Source: Alloalcanivorax profundimaris
Lineage (GTDB): Bacteria; Pseudomonadota; Gammaproteobacteria; Pseudomonadales; Alcanivoracaceae
Direction: 5' to 3'
DNA length: 64,000 bases
NCBI RefSeq assembly: GCF_015265435.1
Contig: NZ_JABJWH010000010.1
Location: forward strand, 62,001 to 126,000
Shown: one piece after another, positions 1 to 8,234 of the stretch
Layout: every line of letters starts with the position of its first letter
How positions within the stretch are numbered: the first letter of the stretch is position 1
The notes under the pieces: model-generated
The model's database searches: none
Seen by the model: the letters and a program-made list of their open reading frames with translations, nothing else
What the model was told of the DNA's origin: nothing
Translations under genes and position numbers: made by a program

Positions 1-1
1 C

Positions 2-757
2 CTGGACACCTACGTGAACCGCTGGCTGCCCGAGGCGGTGGCGGCGGTGCTCGCCGACAGTGGCGCCGAGCGGGTCAACCTGCTCGGCTACTGCATGGGC
101 GGCCTGCTCAACCTGCTCTATCTGGGCGGCCACCCGGACGCCCCGGTGAACAGCCTGGCGACCATCGCCAGCCCGGTGAACTTTCACAAGAGCGGGCCGT
201 TCGGCAAGGTGTTCAGCCTGGCGGCGATCCCCGCCATGCAGATCCACGACTGGTTCCAGTTCCGCCTGGAGCCCCTGGACAGCAAGCTGTTCCACATTCC
301 CGCCAACCTGCTCTCCTGGGGCTTCAAGCTTACCAATCCGCCGGGGCTGGTGCAGTCCTACATGGATCTGGTGCGCAACATTGGCGACCGCGACTACGTC
401 ACCGAATACATGACCATGGGCCAGTGGTTCAACGACATGGTGGACTATCCGGGCGCCGTGGTGCGCGAGGTGATCGAGAAGATGATCCTGGCCAACAGCC
501 TGGCCAGTGGCCGGCTCACCATCGGCGAGCGGCGCGTGGACTTCGGCCGCGTCACCCAGGATCTGCTCGCTTTCGGCGGTGCCAGCGACCGCATCGTCAG
601 CGTGCGCGCCGCCAAGGAGGTGCTCAAGGTGGTGGGCAGCCGGGACAAACGTTTCGAGGTGGCCCCCGGCGGCCATGCCGGGGTGTTCGCCGGCGGCAAG
701 GCGCCGGCGCACTGCTGGCGGGTGATCGCCGACTGGCTGGCGGACCGGGCGGACTGA
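2..757 (+). CDS. phaC: Class III poly(3-hydroxyalkanoate) synthase, C-terminal part (5' end outside window)
   Basis: This frame is open from the window edge, so only the C-terminal ~252 residues are visible. It polymerises hydroxyacyl-CoA into polyhydroxyalkanoate storage granules. The lipase-like box GYCMGG carries the nucleophilic Cys near visible residue 30. The general acid/base Asp sits in FGGASDRIV, and the catalytic His in PGGHAGVF near the end. The alpha/beta-hydrolase pattern and short C-terminus resemble class III PhaC, which works with PhaE; phaE is not in view. A GTG at base 14 is in frame but is internal, because homology to PhaC continues upstream. The gene ends tail-to-tail with the next gene, with no base between the two stop codons. 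Confidence 0.85.
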   Translation: MDTYVNRWLPEAVAAVLADSGAERVNLLGYCMGGLLNLLYLGGHPDAPVNSLATIASPVNFHKSGPFGKVFSLAAIPAMQIHDWFQFRLEPLDSKLFHIPANLLSWGFKLTNPPGLVQSYMDLVRNIGDRDYVTEYMTMGQWFNDMVDYPGAVVREVIEKMILANSLASGRLTIGERRVDFGRVTQDLLAFGGASDRIVSVRAAKEVLKVVGSRDKRFEVAPGGHAGVFAGGKAPAHCWRVIADWLADRAD

Positions 758-767
758 TCAGTCCGCC
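748..767. repeat. 20-bp perfect palindrome spanning two convergent stop codons
   Basis: GGCGGACTGATCAGTCCGCC is a perfect palindrome whose central TGATCA contains both the phaC stop (755-757) and the stop of the minus-strand neighbour (758-760). It can form a stem on either transcript, but no T-run follows, so terminator function is only possible, not shown. Confidence 0.6.
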
Positions 768-1456
768 GGCGCCATCGCCTGGTCCAGGTTCTCGGTCATG
801 CGGCCGGTGTAGCGGTACACCAGGAAGGGCACCGCGTCGTTGCCGAACTTGGTCAGGGAGCCACGCACGAATTCCCACTTCAAGCGGGACTGCTCCAGGG
901 CTTCCTTGAGCGGGCCGTGGTCGCCGTGGGCGGCTTGAGCCCGTTTCAGCCGCTGCCCGAATTCGCCCAGCTCGGCACGGAAGGCGTCCTGATCGGCGTC
1001 CCCGCCGCCGACGATGGCGGTGTAGGTGGCGGTGAGCCGCTGCAGGCCGGTGATCAGCCGCTGAACATCGTCGTAGTCGCCGCTCTCGCCGCCCTCGAAC
1101 GTTTCGATGCGCTCGGACACCGCCGCCGGTACCCGGTCGAAGCGGGCCGGGTCGCCCTCGCCAGCGGCATCCAGCTCTTGCCAACGGGCCTGGAGATCGG
1201 CCACCAGGGCCTGCTCTTGCTCGGATTCGGCGTTGCCCGCCAGGGTTTCCAGGCCGGCGGCCGCCGCCGACGCGGTTTCGTCCAGGGAGGCGCCGTAGCG
1301 CTGATCGCCGTCCATCAGATCGATCATGTGGTGGTCGGCGCTGATCCGCCACAGCTGGCGTTCGAAGGTTTCGAGCTGGGCGCGCGCCAGTGCCGCCTGG
1401 CCCAGGGCCGGCAGCAGCAGGATGGCGAGCAGGGCTCCCCGCAGCAGGGTGCGCAT
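758..1456 (-). CDS. Exported alpha-helical protein of unknown function
   Basis: I do not recognise this 232-residue protein. Residues 1-24 form a clear Sec signal peptide (two Arg, a leucine/alanine-rich core, cleavage probably after the AxA-type segment near residue 25), so it is probably periplasmic. The rest is predicted mostly helical, rich in Ala, Glu, Gln and Asp, with no Cys and no evident catalytic motif. The ATG at 1456 is preceded by a good ribosome-binding site (GGAGATTCT before ATG). It is convergent with phaC, with directly abutting stops. A role in the PHA pathway cannot be inferred from convergent placement alone. Confidence 0.7.
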   Translation of the reverse strand: MRTLLRGALLAILLLPALGQAALARAQLETFERQLWRISADHHMIDLMDGDQRYGASLDETASAAAAGLETLAGNAESEQEQALVADLQARWQELDAAGEGDPARFDRVPAAVSERIETFEGGESGDYDDVQRLITGLQRLTATYTAIVGGGDADQDAFRAELGEFGQRLKRAQAAHGDHGPLKEALEQSRLKWEFVRGSLTKFGNDAVPFLVYRYTGRMTENLDQAMAPAD

Positions 1457-1552
1457 AGAATCTCCTAACCGCTAGTGGTCATGGTCCGCCGGCGGCGGAC
1501 GAGCCCGCGCAAGATAGTACAACGCAACCGCATTTACCAATTCAACGGGCGG

Positions 1553-2338
1553 TCAGTGCCCGGTGGTCAGTTCCTGGTAGAGGGCCTCGTATTCCTCGGT
1601 GAGCTTGTGGCGGGGGTTCCAGTTCACCAGCGGCGTCGCCCGCTCGTGGGATTCGCGCATGGCGACACTGGCGGACAGGCGGCTGGCCAGCATCGGCAGC
1701 CCCTCCTCCTCCAGGGACGCCACCAGCTCCTGGGGCAGCCGGGCGCGGGGCTGGAACTGGTTGACCACGATGCCTTCCAGGGTCAGGTCCTCGTTGTGGT
1801 CCTCGCGCACCTCCTGGATGTTTTCCAGCAGGGTGTAGAGCGCCTTGCGGGAAAAGGCGTCGCAGTCGAAGGGAATCAGCACCCGCTCGGCGGCGATCAA
1901 CGCCGACAGGGTGTAGAAGTTGAACGCCGGCGGGGTGTCCACGTAGATGTCGTCGAACTCCCGGGCCAGGCTCTTGAGCAGGCCGCGCAGCTTGTAGATC
2001 TTGTGCTTGGATTCCAGCAGGTGCTCGATCTCGCCCAACTCGCCGTCGGAGGGCAGCACGTGCAGGTTCTGGAAGCGGGTGGCGTGCACATAGTCCCGGG
2101 GCGCCTTTTCCTTGAGCTTGAACGACAGGGTCTGGCCGAAGAAGGTGCCGATGTTGGGAGTGGGGCCGCTTTCGTGCTGGTAGGCGGCCATGCCGAGCAG
2201 GTACTGGCTGGCGTTGCACTGCGGGTCCAGATCCACCACCAGGGTCTTGCGCCCCCGGGCCGCGCCGATCGCCGCCAGGTTCACGGTGATGCTGGATTTG
2301 CCCACGCCGCCTTTCTGATTGAACACCACTCTGCGCAT
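1553..2338 (-). CDS. Orphan ParA/MinD-family partition-type ATPase
   Basis: This 261-residue protein has the deviant Walker A motif KGGVGKSS at residues 9-16, typical of ParA/MinD ATPases that dimerise on ATP and bind DNA or membrane non-specifically. The Walker A' region VVDLDPQCNAS and the Walker B region DDIYVDTPP follow in the expected order. ParA proteins position chromosomes, plasmids or protein clusters. No parB or other cargo gene is adjacent, so it is an orphan, and its cargo is unknown. The size is that of the short ParA type lacking an N-terminal HTH, so autoregulation by direct operator binding is unlikely. Close homologues occur as stand-alone genes in pseudomonads, from family knowledge. 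Confidence 0.85.
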   Translation of the reverse strand: MRRVVFNQKGGVGKSSITVNLAAIGAARGRKTLVVDLDPQCNASQYLLGMAAYQHESGPTPNIGTFFGQTLSFKLKEKAPRDYVHATRFQNLHVLPSDGELGEIEHLLESKHKIYKLRGLLKSLAREFDDIYVDTPPAFNFYTLSALIAAERVLIPFDCDAFSRKALYTLLENIQEVREDHNEDLTLEGIVVNQFQPRARLPQELVASLEEEGLPMLASRLSASVAMRESHERATPLVNWNPRHKLTEEYEALYQELTTGH

Positions 2339-2434
2339 CTCTACTCCTCCGCGCGCCGTCGTCGAAAACCGTTGGCCAGATCATACACACCGGCCCCCGG
2401 CGCTCCCAGGCCCGCGCGCCGCCGCTCGCCGTCC

Positions 2435-2463
2435 CGTGGATAGTCCACAGAAACTGTGGATAA
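2435..2463. promoter_or_regulatory. Cluster of DnaA-box-like sites
   Basis: TGTGGATAA at 2455-2463 is a perfect reverse complement of the DnaA box TTATCCACA. Two further 9-mers, CGTGGATAG (2435-2443) and TAGTCCACA (2441-2449), each differ from consensus at two positions. The stretch also contains the inverted repeats GTGGA-TAG-TCCAC and CCACAG-AAA-CTGTGG. It lies just upstream of the ParA-like gene. I see no AT-rich unwinding element and no dnaA/dnaN neighbourhood, so this is not proposed as oriC; DnaA-dependent regulation or titration is a possibility. Confidence 0.45.
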
Positions 2464-2616
2464 CACCGTGAACAACCGGTTGAAGAGCGGCGGCGGCGCC
2501 ATGATCACGGCGCGCGGCACGGATTGATCGTTCCGTGGCCAGGGGCCGGGTAAATGCGCGGCGGAAAGTCATCTACCCCCTCTTGCCGGCCGGCGTGCTA
2601 CCGGTTCAGTATCCGA

Positions 2617-2631
2617 TAAACACCATGTTTA
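2617..2631. promoter_or_regulatory. Possible operator upstream of the P450 gene
   Basis: TAAACA-CCA-TGTTTA is a perfect 6-bp inverted repeat centred about 27 bp before the P450 start codon, in an otherwise GC-rich background. The position between promoter and ribosome-binding site would suit a repressor site. No regulator gene is adjacent; this is inference from symmetry only. Confidence 0.35.
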
Positions 2632-2650
2632 CCGCCTTAAGGAGAAGCCC

Positions 2651-3997
2651 ATGTCCGCCACGCCTCTTGCCCAGGTGCCCGACGGCAGCGCGCTGAAACC
2701 GATTCCGGGTGACCGCGGCTGGCCGCTGATCGGCAACACCCTGAGCAGCATGCGCGATCCCATCGGCATGCTGCGCCACCGCTACGACACCTACGGGCCG
2801 GTGTCCTGGACCTCCCTGTTCGGGCTGCGCATGGTTCAACTGCTGGGGCCGGACGCCAACCAGTTCGTGCTGCTCAACCGGGACAGCCTGTTTTCCAATC
2901 ACGGCGGTTGGGATTTCTTCATCGGCCCGTTCTTCCATCGCGGCATCATGCTGCTGGATTTCGAGGAGCACCGCTGGCACCGACGCATCATGCAGCAGGC
3001 GTTCACCCGGCCGGCCCTGGAGGGCTACCTGGCGCGCATGAGTCCGCGCATCGGCGAGGGCCTGGCGCGCTGGCCGGACGGTCCCATCCAGGTGCTGCCC
3101 CGTCTCAAGCAGCTGACCCTGGATCTGGCCACCGACGTGTTCATGGGCAGCGAACTGGGGCCCCGGGCACAACGCATCAACCGCGCCTTCGTGGACACGG
3201 TGCGCGCCGGCACCGCCCTGCTCCGCTTCCCGGTGCCGGGGCTGCGCTGGTCCCGGGGCCTCAAGGGCCGGCGGGTGCTGGAAGAGCTGTTCCGCGAGGA
3301 GATCCCGGCCAAGCGGGCCCGCCAGGACAACGACCTGTTCAGCGCCCTGTGCCACGCCACCACCGAGGACGGCGAGCGCTTCTCCGACGACGACGTGGTC
3401 AACCACATGATCTTCCTGATGATGGCCGCCCACGACACCACCACCATCACGCTCACCAACCTGTTTTATCAGTTGGCGCGGAACCCGGACTGGCAGGAAC
3501 GGCTGCGCGCGGAAAGCCGGGCACTGGGCAAGGACGGGCTGGACTACGGCGACCTGGAGGCGCTGCCGGGCATTTCCCTGGCCATGAAGGAGGCCCTGCG
3601 CCTGTGCGCGCCGGTGCCGTCGCTGCCCCGTCGCACGATGCGCGACGCGGAGTACCAGGGCTATTACATTCCCGAGGGCACCTTCATCACGGTGGCGCCC
3701 TACTTCACCCATTACATGGAGGAGTACTGGCCGGACCCGGAGCGTTTCGATCCGGAGCGTTTCGCGGAGGACCGCCGCGAGGACAAGGTGCATCCCTACG
3801 CCTGGGTGCCGTTCGGCGGCGGCGCGCACAAGTGCATCGGGCTGCATTTCGCGGAGATGCAGGTCAAGGCGATTCTGCACCGGGTGCTGTTGCGCTGGCG
3901 CTGGTCGGTGCCCGCCGGCTACGAAATGCCGGTGGACACCACCAGTTTGCCGGTGCCCAAGGACGGGCTGCCGGTGACCCTGGAGCGCTCACTGTAG
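2651..3997 (+). CDS. Cytochrome P450 monooxygenase
   Basis: This 448-residue P450 is a soluble bacterial-length enzyme. The I-helix oxygen-activation motif is AAHDTTT (near residue 257), a variant of AGxDTT with His in place of the usual Glu/Asp. The K-helix ExxR is EALR, and the PERF-type segment is DPERFDPERF. The heme-binding loop FGGGAHKCIG supplies the proximal Cys near residue 397. The N-terminus (PGDRGWPLIGNT) has the proline-rich P450 hinge without a membrane anchor. The ATG has a strong AAGGAG site 7 bp upstream. Alcanivorax-type bacteria use CYP153 P450s for terminal alkane oxidation, but this sequence lacks the motifs I associate with CYP153, so the substrate is unassigned. No ferredoxin or ferredoxin reductase gene is adjacent. 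Confidence 0.9.
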   Translation: MSATPLAQVPDGSALKPIPGDRGWPLIGNTLSSMRDPIGMLRHRYDTYGPVSWTSLFGLRMVQLLGPDANQFVLLNRDSLFSNHGGWDFFIGPFFHRGIMLLDFEEHRWHRRIMQQAFTRPALEGYLARMSPRIGEGLARWPDGPIQVLPRLKQLTLDLATDVFMGSELGPRAQRINRAFVDTVRAGTALLRFPVPGLRWSRGLKGRRVLEELFREEIPAKRARQDNDLFSALCHATTEDGERFSDDDVVNHMIFLMMAAHDTTTITLTNLFYQLARNPDWQERLRAESRALGKDGLDYGDLEALPGISLAMKEALRLCAPVPSLPRRTMRDAEYQGYYIPEGTFITVAPYFTHYMEEYWPDPERFDPERFAEDRREDKVHPYAWVPFGGGAHKCIGLHFAEMQVKAILHRVLLRWRWSVPAGYEMPVDTTSLPVPKDGLPVTLERSL

Positions 3998-4006
3998 GAA
4001 CCGCCA

Positions 4007-5407
4007 TCAAAGAGTGACGGTTTCGCCCTGCCGCAGGGTCACGAACTCCTCCGCCGAGGTGGGATGGATGCCGATGGTGCGGTCGAAATCCGCCTTGGTG
4101 GCGCCCATGCGGATCGCCACCGCGAACCCCTGGGTGATCTCGGCGGCTTCTTCGCCGGCCATGTGCAGCCCCACCACCCGGTCGCTGGCGTCGTCCACGA
4201 TCAGCTTGATCAGGGTTTTCTCCTGAATGTCTCCCAGGGTGTAGCGCATCGGGCGGAAGCTACCCCGGTACACGCGCACGGTGCCGAACCGCTCCAGGGC
4301 TTCTTCCTCGGTGAAGCCCACGGTGCCGATGTTGGGGTGGCAGAACACCGCCGTGGGCACGTCCCGGTAATCCAGCGGCCCCTGGGGTTTGTCCTCGGCG
4401 AACCAATGGGCGGCCAGCCAGGTGCCCTCGGCCAGGGCCACCGGGGTGAGCTGCAGCCGGTCGATCACGTCGCCCAGGGCGTAGACGCCGTCCAGGGACG
4501 TCTGCAGCCCCTCGTCCACGCGCACCGCGCCGTTGTCGGCGATGTCCAGCTCCACGCCCTCGGCGAGCAGATCGTCCAGGCGCGGCACCCGGCCGGTGGC
4601 GTAGAACACCTGGTCGACCACCAGCTCGCCGCCGTCGACCAGGTGCAGGGCCTGGCGGCCATCCCGTTCCTCGATGGCCGCCACGTCGGTGTTGAAGTGC
4701 AGCTTCACGCCGTTGGCGCCCATCCGCTCGGCGACGAAGGTGCGCACGTCGTGGTCGAAACCACGCAGGAACAACTCCCGGCGGTACAGCTGGTGCACGG
4801 TGACGCCCAGTCCGTTGAGGATGGAGGCGAACTCACTGGCGATGTAGCCGCCGCCCACCACCGCCACGGTGTCCGGCAAACGCTCCAGATAGAACAGGTC
4901 ATCGGAGATGCGCACCCGGTCGTTGCCGGGGAAGTCCGGCACGAAGGGCTTGCCGCCGGTGGCGATGAGGATGCGTTCCGCGTTGAGCTGGATGTCGCCG
5001 TCCACGCTCACCCGGCCGGCGCCCTCGATGCGGCCGTGGCCCTCGAAGACGGTGACGCCGGCGTTGTCCAGCAGGCGCCGGTAGATGCCGTTGAGGCGTT
5101 CGATTTCCCGGGTCTTGTTGTCGCGCAGGGTGGCCCAGTCGAAGGACCAGCCGTCCACGGTATAGCCATAGTCGGCGGCGAGGCGGAATTCATCCGGGAA
5201 ACCGGCGCCGTAGGCGAACAGTTTCTTGGGCACGCAGCCCACGTTCACGCAGGTGCCACCAAAAAAGCGTTCCTCGATGATCGCCACCCGGGCGCCGTGG
5301 CCGGCGGCCATGCGGGCGGCGCGCACGCCCCCGGAACCGGCGCCGATCACCACCAGGTCGAAGTCGTTAGCCAACGGTCTCTCCTCGTTGTTGGTCGTTG
5401 AAGTCAT
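4007..5407 (-). CDS. gor: Glutathione-disulfide reductase
   Basis: This cytosolic flavoprotein (466 residues) reduces glutathione disulfide with NADPH. The N-terminal FAD-binding motif is GAGSGG. The redox-active disulfide motif is GGTCVNVGCVPKK. The second dinucleotide-binding fold has GGGYIASEFA followed by YRRELFLRG, whose arginines suit the 2'-phosphate of NADPH and separate it from NADH-using lipoamide dehydrogenases. The C-terminal catalytic His-Glu pair is in HPTSAEE. The start at 5407 gives a ten-residue N-terminal extension before ANDFDLVVIG; a start nearer the FAD fold is possible. It is convergent with the P450 gene, only 9 bp apart, with no visible terminator between them. Confidence 0.9.
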   Translation of the reverse strand: MTSTTNNEERPLANDFDLVVIGAGSGGVRAARMAAGHGARVAIIEERFFGGTCVNVGCVPKKLFAYGAGFPDEFRLAADYGYTVDGWSFDWATLRDNKTREIERLNGIYRRLLDNAGVTVFEGHGRIEGAGRVSVDGDIQLNAERILIATGGKPFVPDFPGNDRVRISDDLFYLERLPDTVAVVGGGYIASEFASILNGLGVTVHQLYRRELFLRGFDHDVRTFVAERMGANGVKLHFNTDVAAIEERDGRQALHLVDGGELVVDQVFYATGRVPRLDDLLAEGVELDIADNGAVRVDEGLQTSLDGVYALGDVIDRLQLTPVALAEGTWLAAHWFAEDKPQGPLDYRDVPTAVFCHPNIGTVGFTEEEALERFGTVRVYRGSFRPMRYTLGDIQEKTLIKLIVDDASDRVVGLHMAGEEAAEITQGFAVAIRMGATKADFDRTIGIHPTSAEEFVTLRQGETVTL

Positions 5408-5415
5408 TCACGGGC

Positions 5416-6981
5416 TCAGGCGCCCACCCGGAAACGGGCGAAGGGCGCGTGCAGGCTGGGCCGCCCCTGGCGCAGATACACGCCCGCCTCGATGGGCGGC
5501 CACAATTCCTCCAGCGGCATGGAATCGCCATTGGCGTTGACCATGCGCGCATGGTGGCGGCGCAGCTGACGCGGCTCGCCGACCCCGCAGGCGTGGGCGA
5601 TGGTTTCCACTTCCTTGACCAGGTTGGCGTGGAAGTGCGCCACCCGCCGGCCCTTTTCGGCGGGCACCAGACCGCGCTGCAGGCGCGGGTTGTGGGTGGT
5701 GACCCCGGTGGGGCAGGTATTGCGGTTGCACTGCATGGCCTGAATGCAGCCCAGGGCGAACATATAGCCCCGGGCGGAGACGCAGAAATCCGCGCCGATG
5801 GCGATGGCCCAGGCCACCATGGTGGGATTGATCAGCTTCCCCGAGGCGATCACGCGGATGCGCTCGCGCAGGCCGAAGCCGTCGCGCAGGTCCACCACCA
5901 GGGGCAGCGACTCGGCCAGGTTGAGGCCCACGTCGTCCATCAACGACATGGGGGCGGCGCCGGTGCCGCCCTCGCCGCTGTCCACGGTGATGAAATCCGG
6001 CGCGCTTTCCAGGCCGCGCTGGTGGATTTCCATGAACAGATCCTCCAGCCACTGCCAGGAACCGATCACGGTCTTGATGCCCACCGGCTTGCCGGTGACC
6101 TCGCGCACCCGCTGGATCATGTCGAGCAGGTCGCCGGCGCCTCGAATGCCGGGCTGGCCGTTCGGGCTCACCGAGGCCTCGCCCACCGGAATGCCACGAA
6201 TGCGGGCGATGTCCGGGGTCACCTTATTGGCGGGCAGGATGCCGCCCTTGCCGGGTTTGGCGCCCTGGCTGAGCTTGATCTCGAACATCTTCACTTCCGG
6301 ATGGGCGGCCACCTCCTCCAGCTTGGCGTCGCTGAGGTTGCCCTCGGCGTCGCGCACGCCGTAGTAAGCGGTGCCGATCTGGAATACCAGGTCGCAGTGG
6401 CCTTCCAGGTGCATCTCGGTAAGGCCGCCCTCGCCGGTGTTCATCCAGCACCCGGCGTAGCCGGCGCCCCGGGACAACGCCCGCACCGCCGGCTTGGACA
6501 GCGCCCCGAAGCTCATCCCGGAAACATTGTGGAAGCTGCGCGCCACATAGGGCTGGCGGGCGTGGGGGCCGATCATCAGCGGCAGGGTCTCGGCGGCGTC
6601 CTTCTCCAGGGTCGGGTACGGGGTGTTGAGAAAGATCACCCGGCCCGGCGCGTTCTGCTTGGTGGTGCCGAACGCCACCGTGTTGCTGAGGTCCTTGGCG
6701 GCCCGGTACACCCAGCTGCGCTGGGCGCGGTTGAATGGCAGCTCCTCGCGGTCCATGGCGAAGAAATACTGGCGGAAGAACTCGCCGATGTGCTCGAAGA
6801 AGTAGCGGAAACGGCCGATCAACGGGTAGTTGCGGCGAATCGCGTGGGCTTTCTGCAGGTAGCGGTCCTGGACCCACAGCACGGCCGCGGCCACCGACAG
6901 CACGAACAGTATCAGTAACAAACCCAGAGCCAGCCAGGTGGTGAGCACATCGACCCAGGTGTGCAACCGATCCGACAGCAT
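5416..6981 (-). CDS. Membrane-anchored FMN-binding glutamate-synthase-family protein
   Basis: The protein (521 residues from this start) matches the FMN and synthase core of glutamate synthase large subunit (GltB) but lacks the glutaminase domain, so it cannot take ammonia from glutamine by itself. An N-terminal hydrophobic helix (about residues 18-38 of the chosen product) anchors it to the membrane. The synthase barrel contains SVSPNGQPGIRG and DSGEGGTGAAP. The segment CIQAMQCNRNTC provides the three Cys of the 3Fe-4S cluster. An upstream in-frame start at 7023 exists, but the ATG at 6981 is preceded by GGAGGAGGAAC, which decides the start. The physiological reaction of this stand-alone family is not established. 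It lies 8 bp after the gor start and may be co-transcribed with it. Confidence 0.85.
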   Translation of the reverse strand: MLSDRLHTWVDVLTTWLALGLLLILFVLSVAAAVLWVQDRYLQKAHAIRRNYPLIGRFRYFFEHIGEFFRQYFFAMDREELPFNRAQRSWVYRAAKDLSNTVAFGTTKQNAPGRVIFLNTPYPTLEKDAAETLPLMIGPHARQPYVARSFHNVSGMSFGALSKPAVRALSRGAGYAGCWMNTGEGGLTEMHLEGHCDLVFQIGTAYYGVRDAEGNLSDAKLEEVAAHPEVKMFEIKLSQGAKPGKGGILPANKVTPDIARIRGIPVGEASVSPNGQPGIRGAGDLLDMIQRVREVTGKPVGIKTVIGSWQWLEDLFMEIHQRGLESAPDFITVDSGEGGTGAAPMSLMDDVGLNLAESLPLVVDLRDGFGLRERIRVIASGKLINPTMVAWAIAIGADFCVSARGYMFALGCIQAMQCNRNTCPTGVTTHNPRLQRGLVPAEKGRRVAHFHANLVKEVETIAHACGVGEPRQLRRHHARMVNANGDSMPLEELWPPIEAGVYLRQGRPSLHAPFARFRVGA

Positions 6982-7176
6982 AGTTCCTCCTCCATCAGCG
7001 TCCGGGCATGCTACCACGATCATCGCCCGGCGACGGCAGCGTCGAGTGAACGGCGGGCGCCCGCTCCGCCAAAAAGATGAGAACCGGTCCCGGGCTTCCC
7101 TACGACGAAGCTAGTACCCGGGCTAGGACTGTGGTATCAAGGACCCTCGGAATCGGGATCCGGACTGGACAACAAC

Positions 7177-7806
7177 ATGAAGATCACGGGGGTGATCGGC
7201 GCGGGGCTGACCCTGGCGCTGATTCTGGGCGCGCCCACGGCGGCCGCCGACAACATCTACAAATACCGGGGGACGAACGGGGAAATCCTGTTCACCGACC
7301 AGCCGCAGGAAAAGGTGGGCGGCGGCTACACCCTGCTGTCCGTGCGCAAGGGCTGGAGCTACCAGCCCCGGGCCCTCACCGACTACCAGCGCAACCGCTA
7401 TGACACCCTGATCCAATCCGCCGCCGGCAGCTTCGAGGTGGAACCGGCCCTGGTCAAGGCGGTGATCCACGCCGAATCCCTGTTCGACCGCTACGCCGTT
7501 TCCCGGGTCGGCGCCCAGGGGCTGATGCAGCTGATGCCGCGCACCGCCGACTATCTGGAAGTGGCCAATCCCTTCGACGCCGCCGACAACATTCGCGGCG
7601 GCACCCGCTTCATCGCCTATCTGCAGAACAAGTTCGACACCCTCGACCAGGTGCTCGCCGCCTACAACGCCGGCGAAGGCAACGTGCGCCGCTACGGCGG
7701 CATTCCGCCGTTCGCGGAAACCCGGGCCTATGTGCGAAAGGTCAAGGAGCTGCGGCTGCGCTATCAGCTCGAGATGGCCGACACCGAGACCGTGGCCAGC
7801 CGCTGA
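7177..7806 (+). CDS. Periplasmic soluble lytic transglycosylase with DUF4124-like N-terminus
   Basis: This 209-residue protein cleaves peptidoglycan glycan strands to anhydromuropeptides. A signal peptide covers residues 1-24 (ending APTAAA). The segment NIYKYRGTNGEILFTDQP is a DUF4124-like N-terminal module. The SLT domain (about residues 85-195) has the catalytic Glu in HAESLFDRYAVS, followed by GAQGLMQLMP and AYNAGEGNV, the diagnostic goose-lysozyme-like motifs. There is no lipobox, so it is periplasmic rather than a lipoprotein. It is convergent with the following Rieske gene, 8 bp apart. The 195 bp upstream hold no other gene. Confidence 0.9.
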   Translation: MKITGVIGAGLTLALILGAPTAAADNIYKYRGTNGEILFTDQPQEKVGGGYTLLSVRKGWSYQPRALTDYQRNRYDTLIQSAAGSFEVEPALVKAVIHAESLFDRYAVSRVGAQGLMQLMPRTADYLEVANPFDAADNIRGGTRFIAYLQNKFDTLDQVLAAYNAGEGNVRRYGGIPPFAETRAYVRKVKELRLRYQLEMADTETVASR

Positions 7807-7814
7807 ACCCGCCT

Positions 7815-8132
7815 TCAGTGGCCCCCGGCCGGGTCCAGGTTGACCCCCAGCCAGGGGCCGTCGAATTCCAGCATGTACCGTTTCAGGCAGTAGTCCGGCT
7901 GGGCCCGGCAGCGCCCGCTGTGCAGGGAAAATTCCAGGCCGTGTCCCGGACAGCGCAGCACACCATCGCGCAGGCTGGCCCGTTCCAGGGGAAAGTCGCC
8001 GTGGGGGCAGCGCCGCTGCACCAGCCAGGTCTCCCCGCTTTCATGCAACAGCAACAACTCGTGGCGGCCAATGCGCACCGGCAGGCGCAGGCCGTCGTGC
8101 AGGTCCAGGGTGCGGATCAAACGGTGGAACAT
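7815..8132 (-). CDS. Small Rieske [2Fe-2S] protein
   Basis: This is a 105-residue single-domain Rieske protein. The two cluster-binding motifs are CPHG (Cys-X-His) and, about 19 residues later, CPGHG (Cys-X2-His), spaced as in Rieske ferredoxins of the NirD/dioxygenase-ferredoxin type. There is no signal peptide, so it is probably a cytoplasmic electron carrier or an orphan ferredoxin domain. The open frame extends upstream to a TTG at 8186, but that codon overlaps the T-run of the ppsA terminator; the ATG at 8132 (MFHRL) is preferred although its ribosome-binding site is weak. No oxygenase partner is adjacent; the P450 lies 4 kb away on the other strand, and a partnership is only speculative. 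Confidence 0.75.
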   Translation of the reverse strand: MFHRLIRTLDLHDGLRLPVRIGRHELLLLHESGETWLVQRRCPHGDFPLERASLRDGVLRCPGHGLEFSLHSGRCRAQPDYCLKRYMLEFDGPWLGVNLDPAGGH

Positions 8133-8184
8133 GGCGGCTTCGAAATGGCGGCGATCCCCCGACCATAGCCGCAATAACGCCCAC

Positions 8185-8209
8185 AAAAAAGCCCGGCGGT
8201 GCCGGGCTT
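8185..8209 (-). terminator. Intrinsic terminator of ppsA
   Basis: On the minus strand AAGCCCGGC-acc-GCCGGGCTT is a 9-bp stem with a 3-nt loop followed by six T. It starts 26 bp after the ppsA stop and precedes the Rieske gene. Confidence 0.85.
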
Positions 8210-8234
8210 CTTCGCGGGTCGGTCGGGACGCCGG

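Larger units (their letters stand above)
2339..2650. other. 312-bp intergenic region between divergent parA-like gene and P450 gene
   Basis: No convincing gene is present. The region must hold the divergent promoters of the ParA-like gene and the P450. It contains a cluster of DnaA-box-like 9-mers around 2435-2463 and a small AT-rich inverted repeat at 2617-2631, both listed separately. The P450 ribosome-binding site AAGGAG lies at about 2638-2643. Confidence 0.6.

Noticed and set aside
2339-2650. Replication origin (oriC)
   Set aside because: DnaA-like boxes are present, but no AT-rich unwinding region, no dnaA/dnaN/gyrB or gidA/parAB neighbourhood.
2651-3997. CYP153 alkane hydroxylase assignment
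   Set aside because: It is tempting from the likely lifestyle, but the I-helix (AAHDTTT) and N-terminus do not match what I know of CYP153, and no ferredoxin genes are adjacent.
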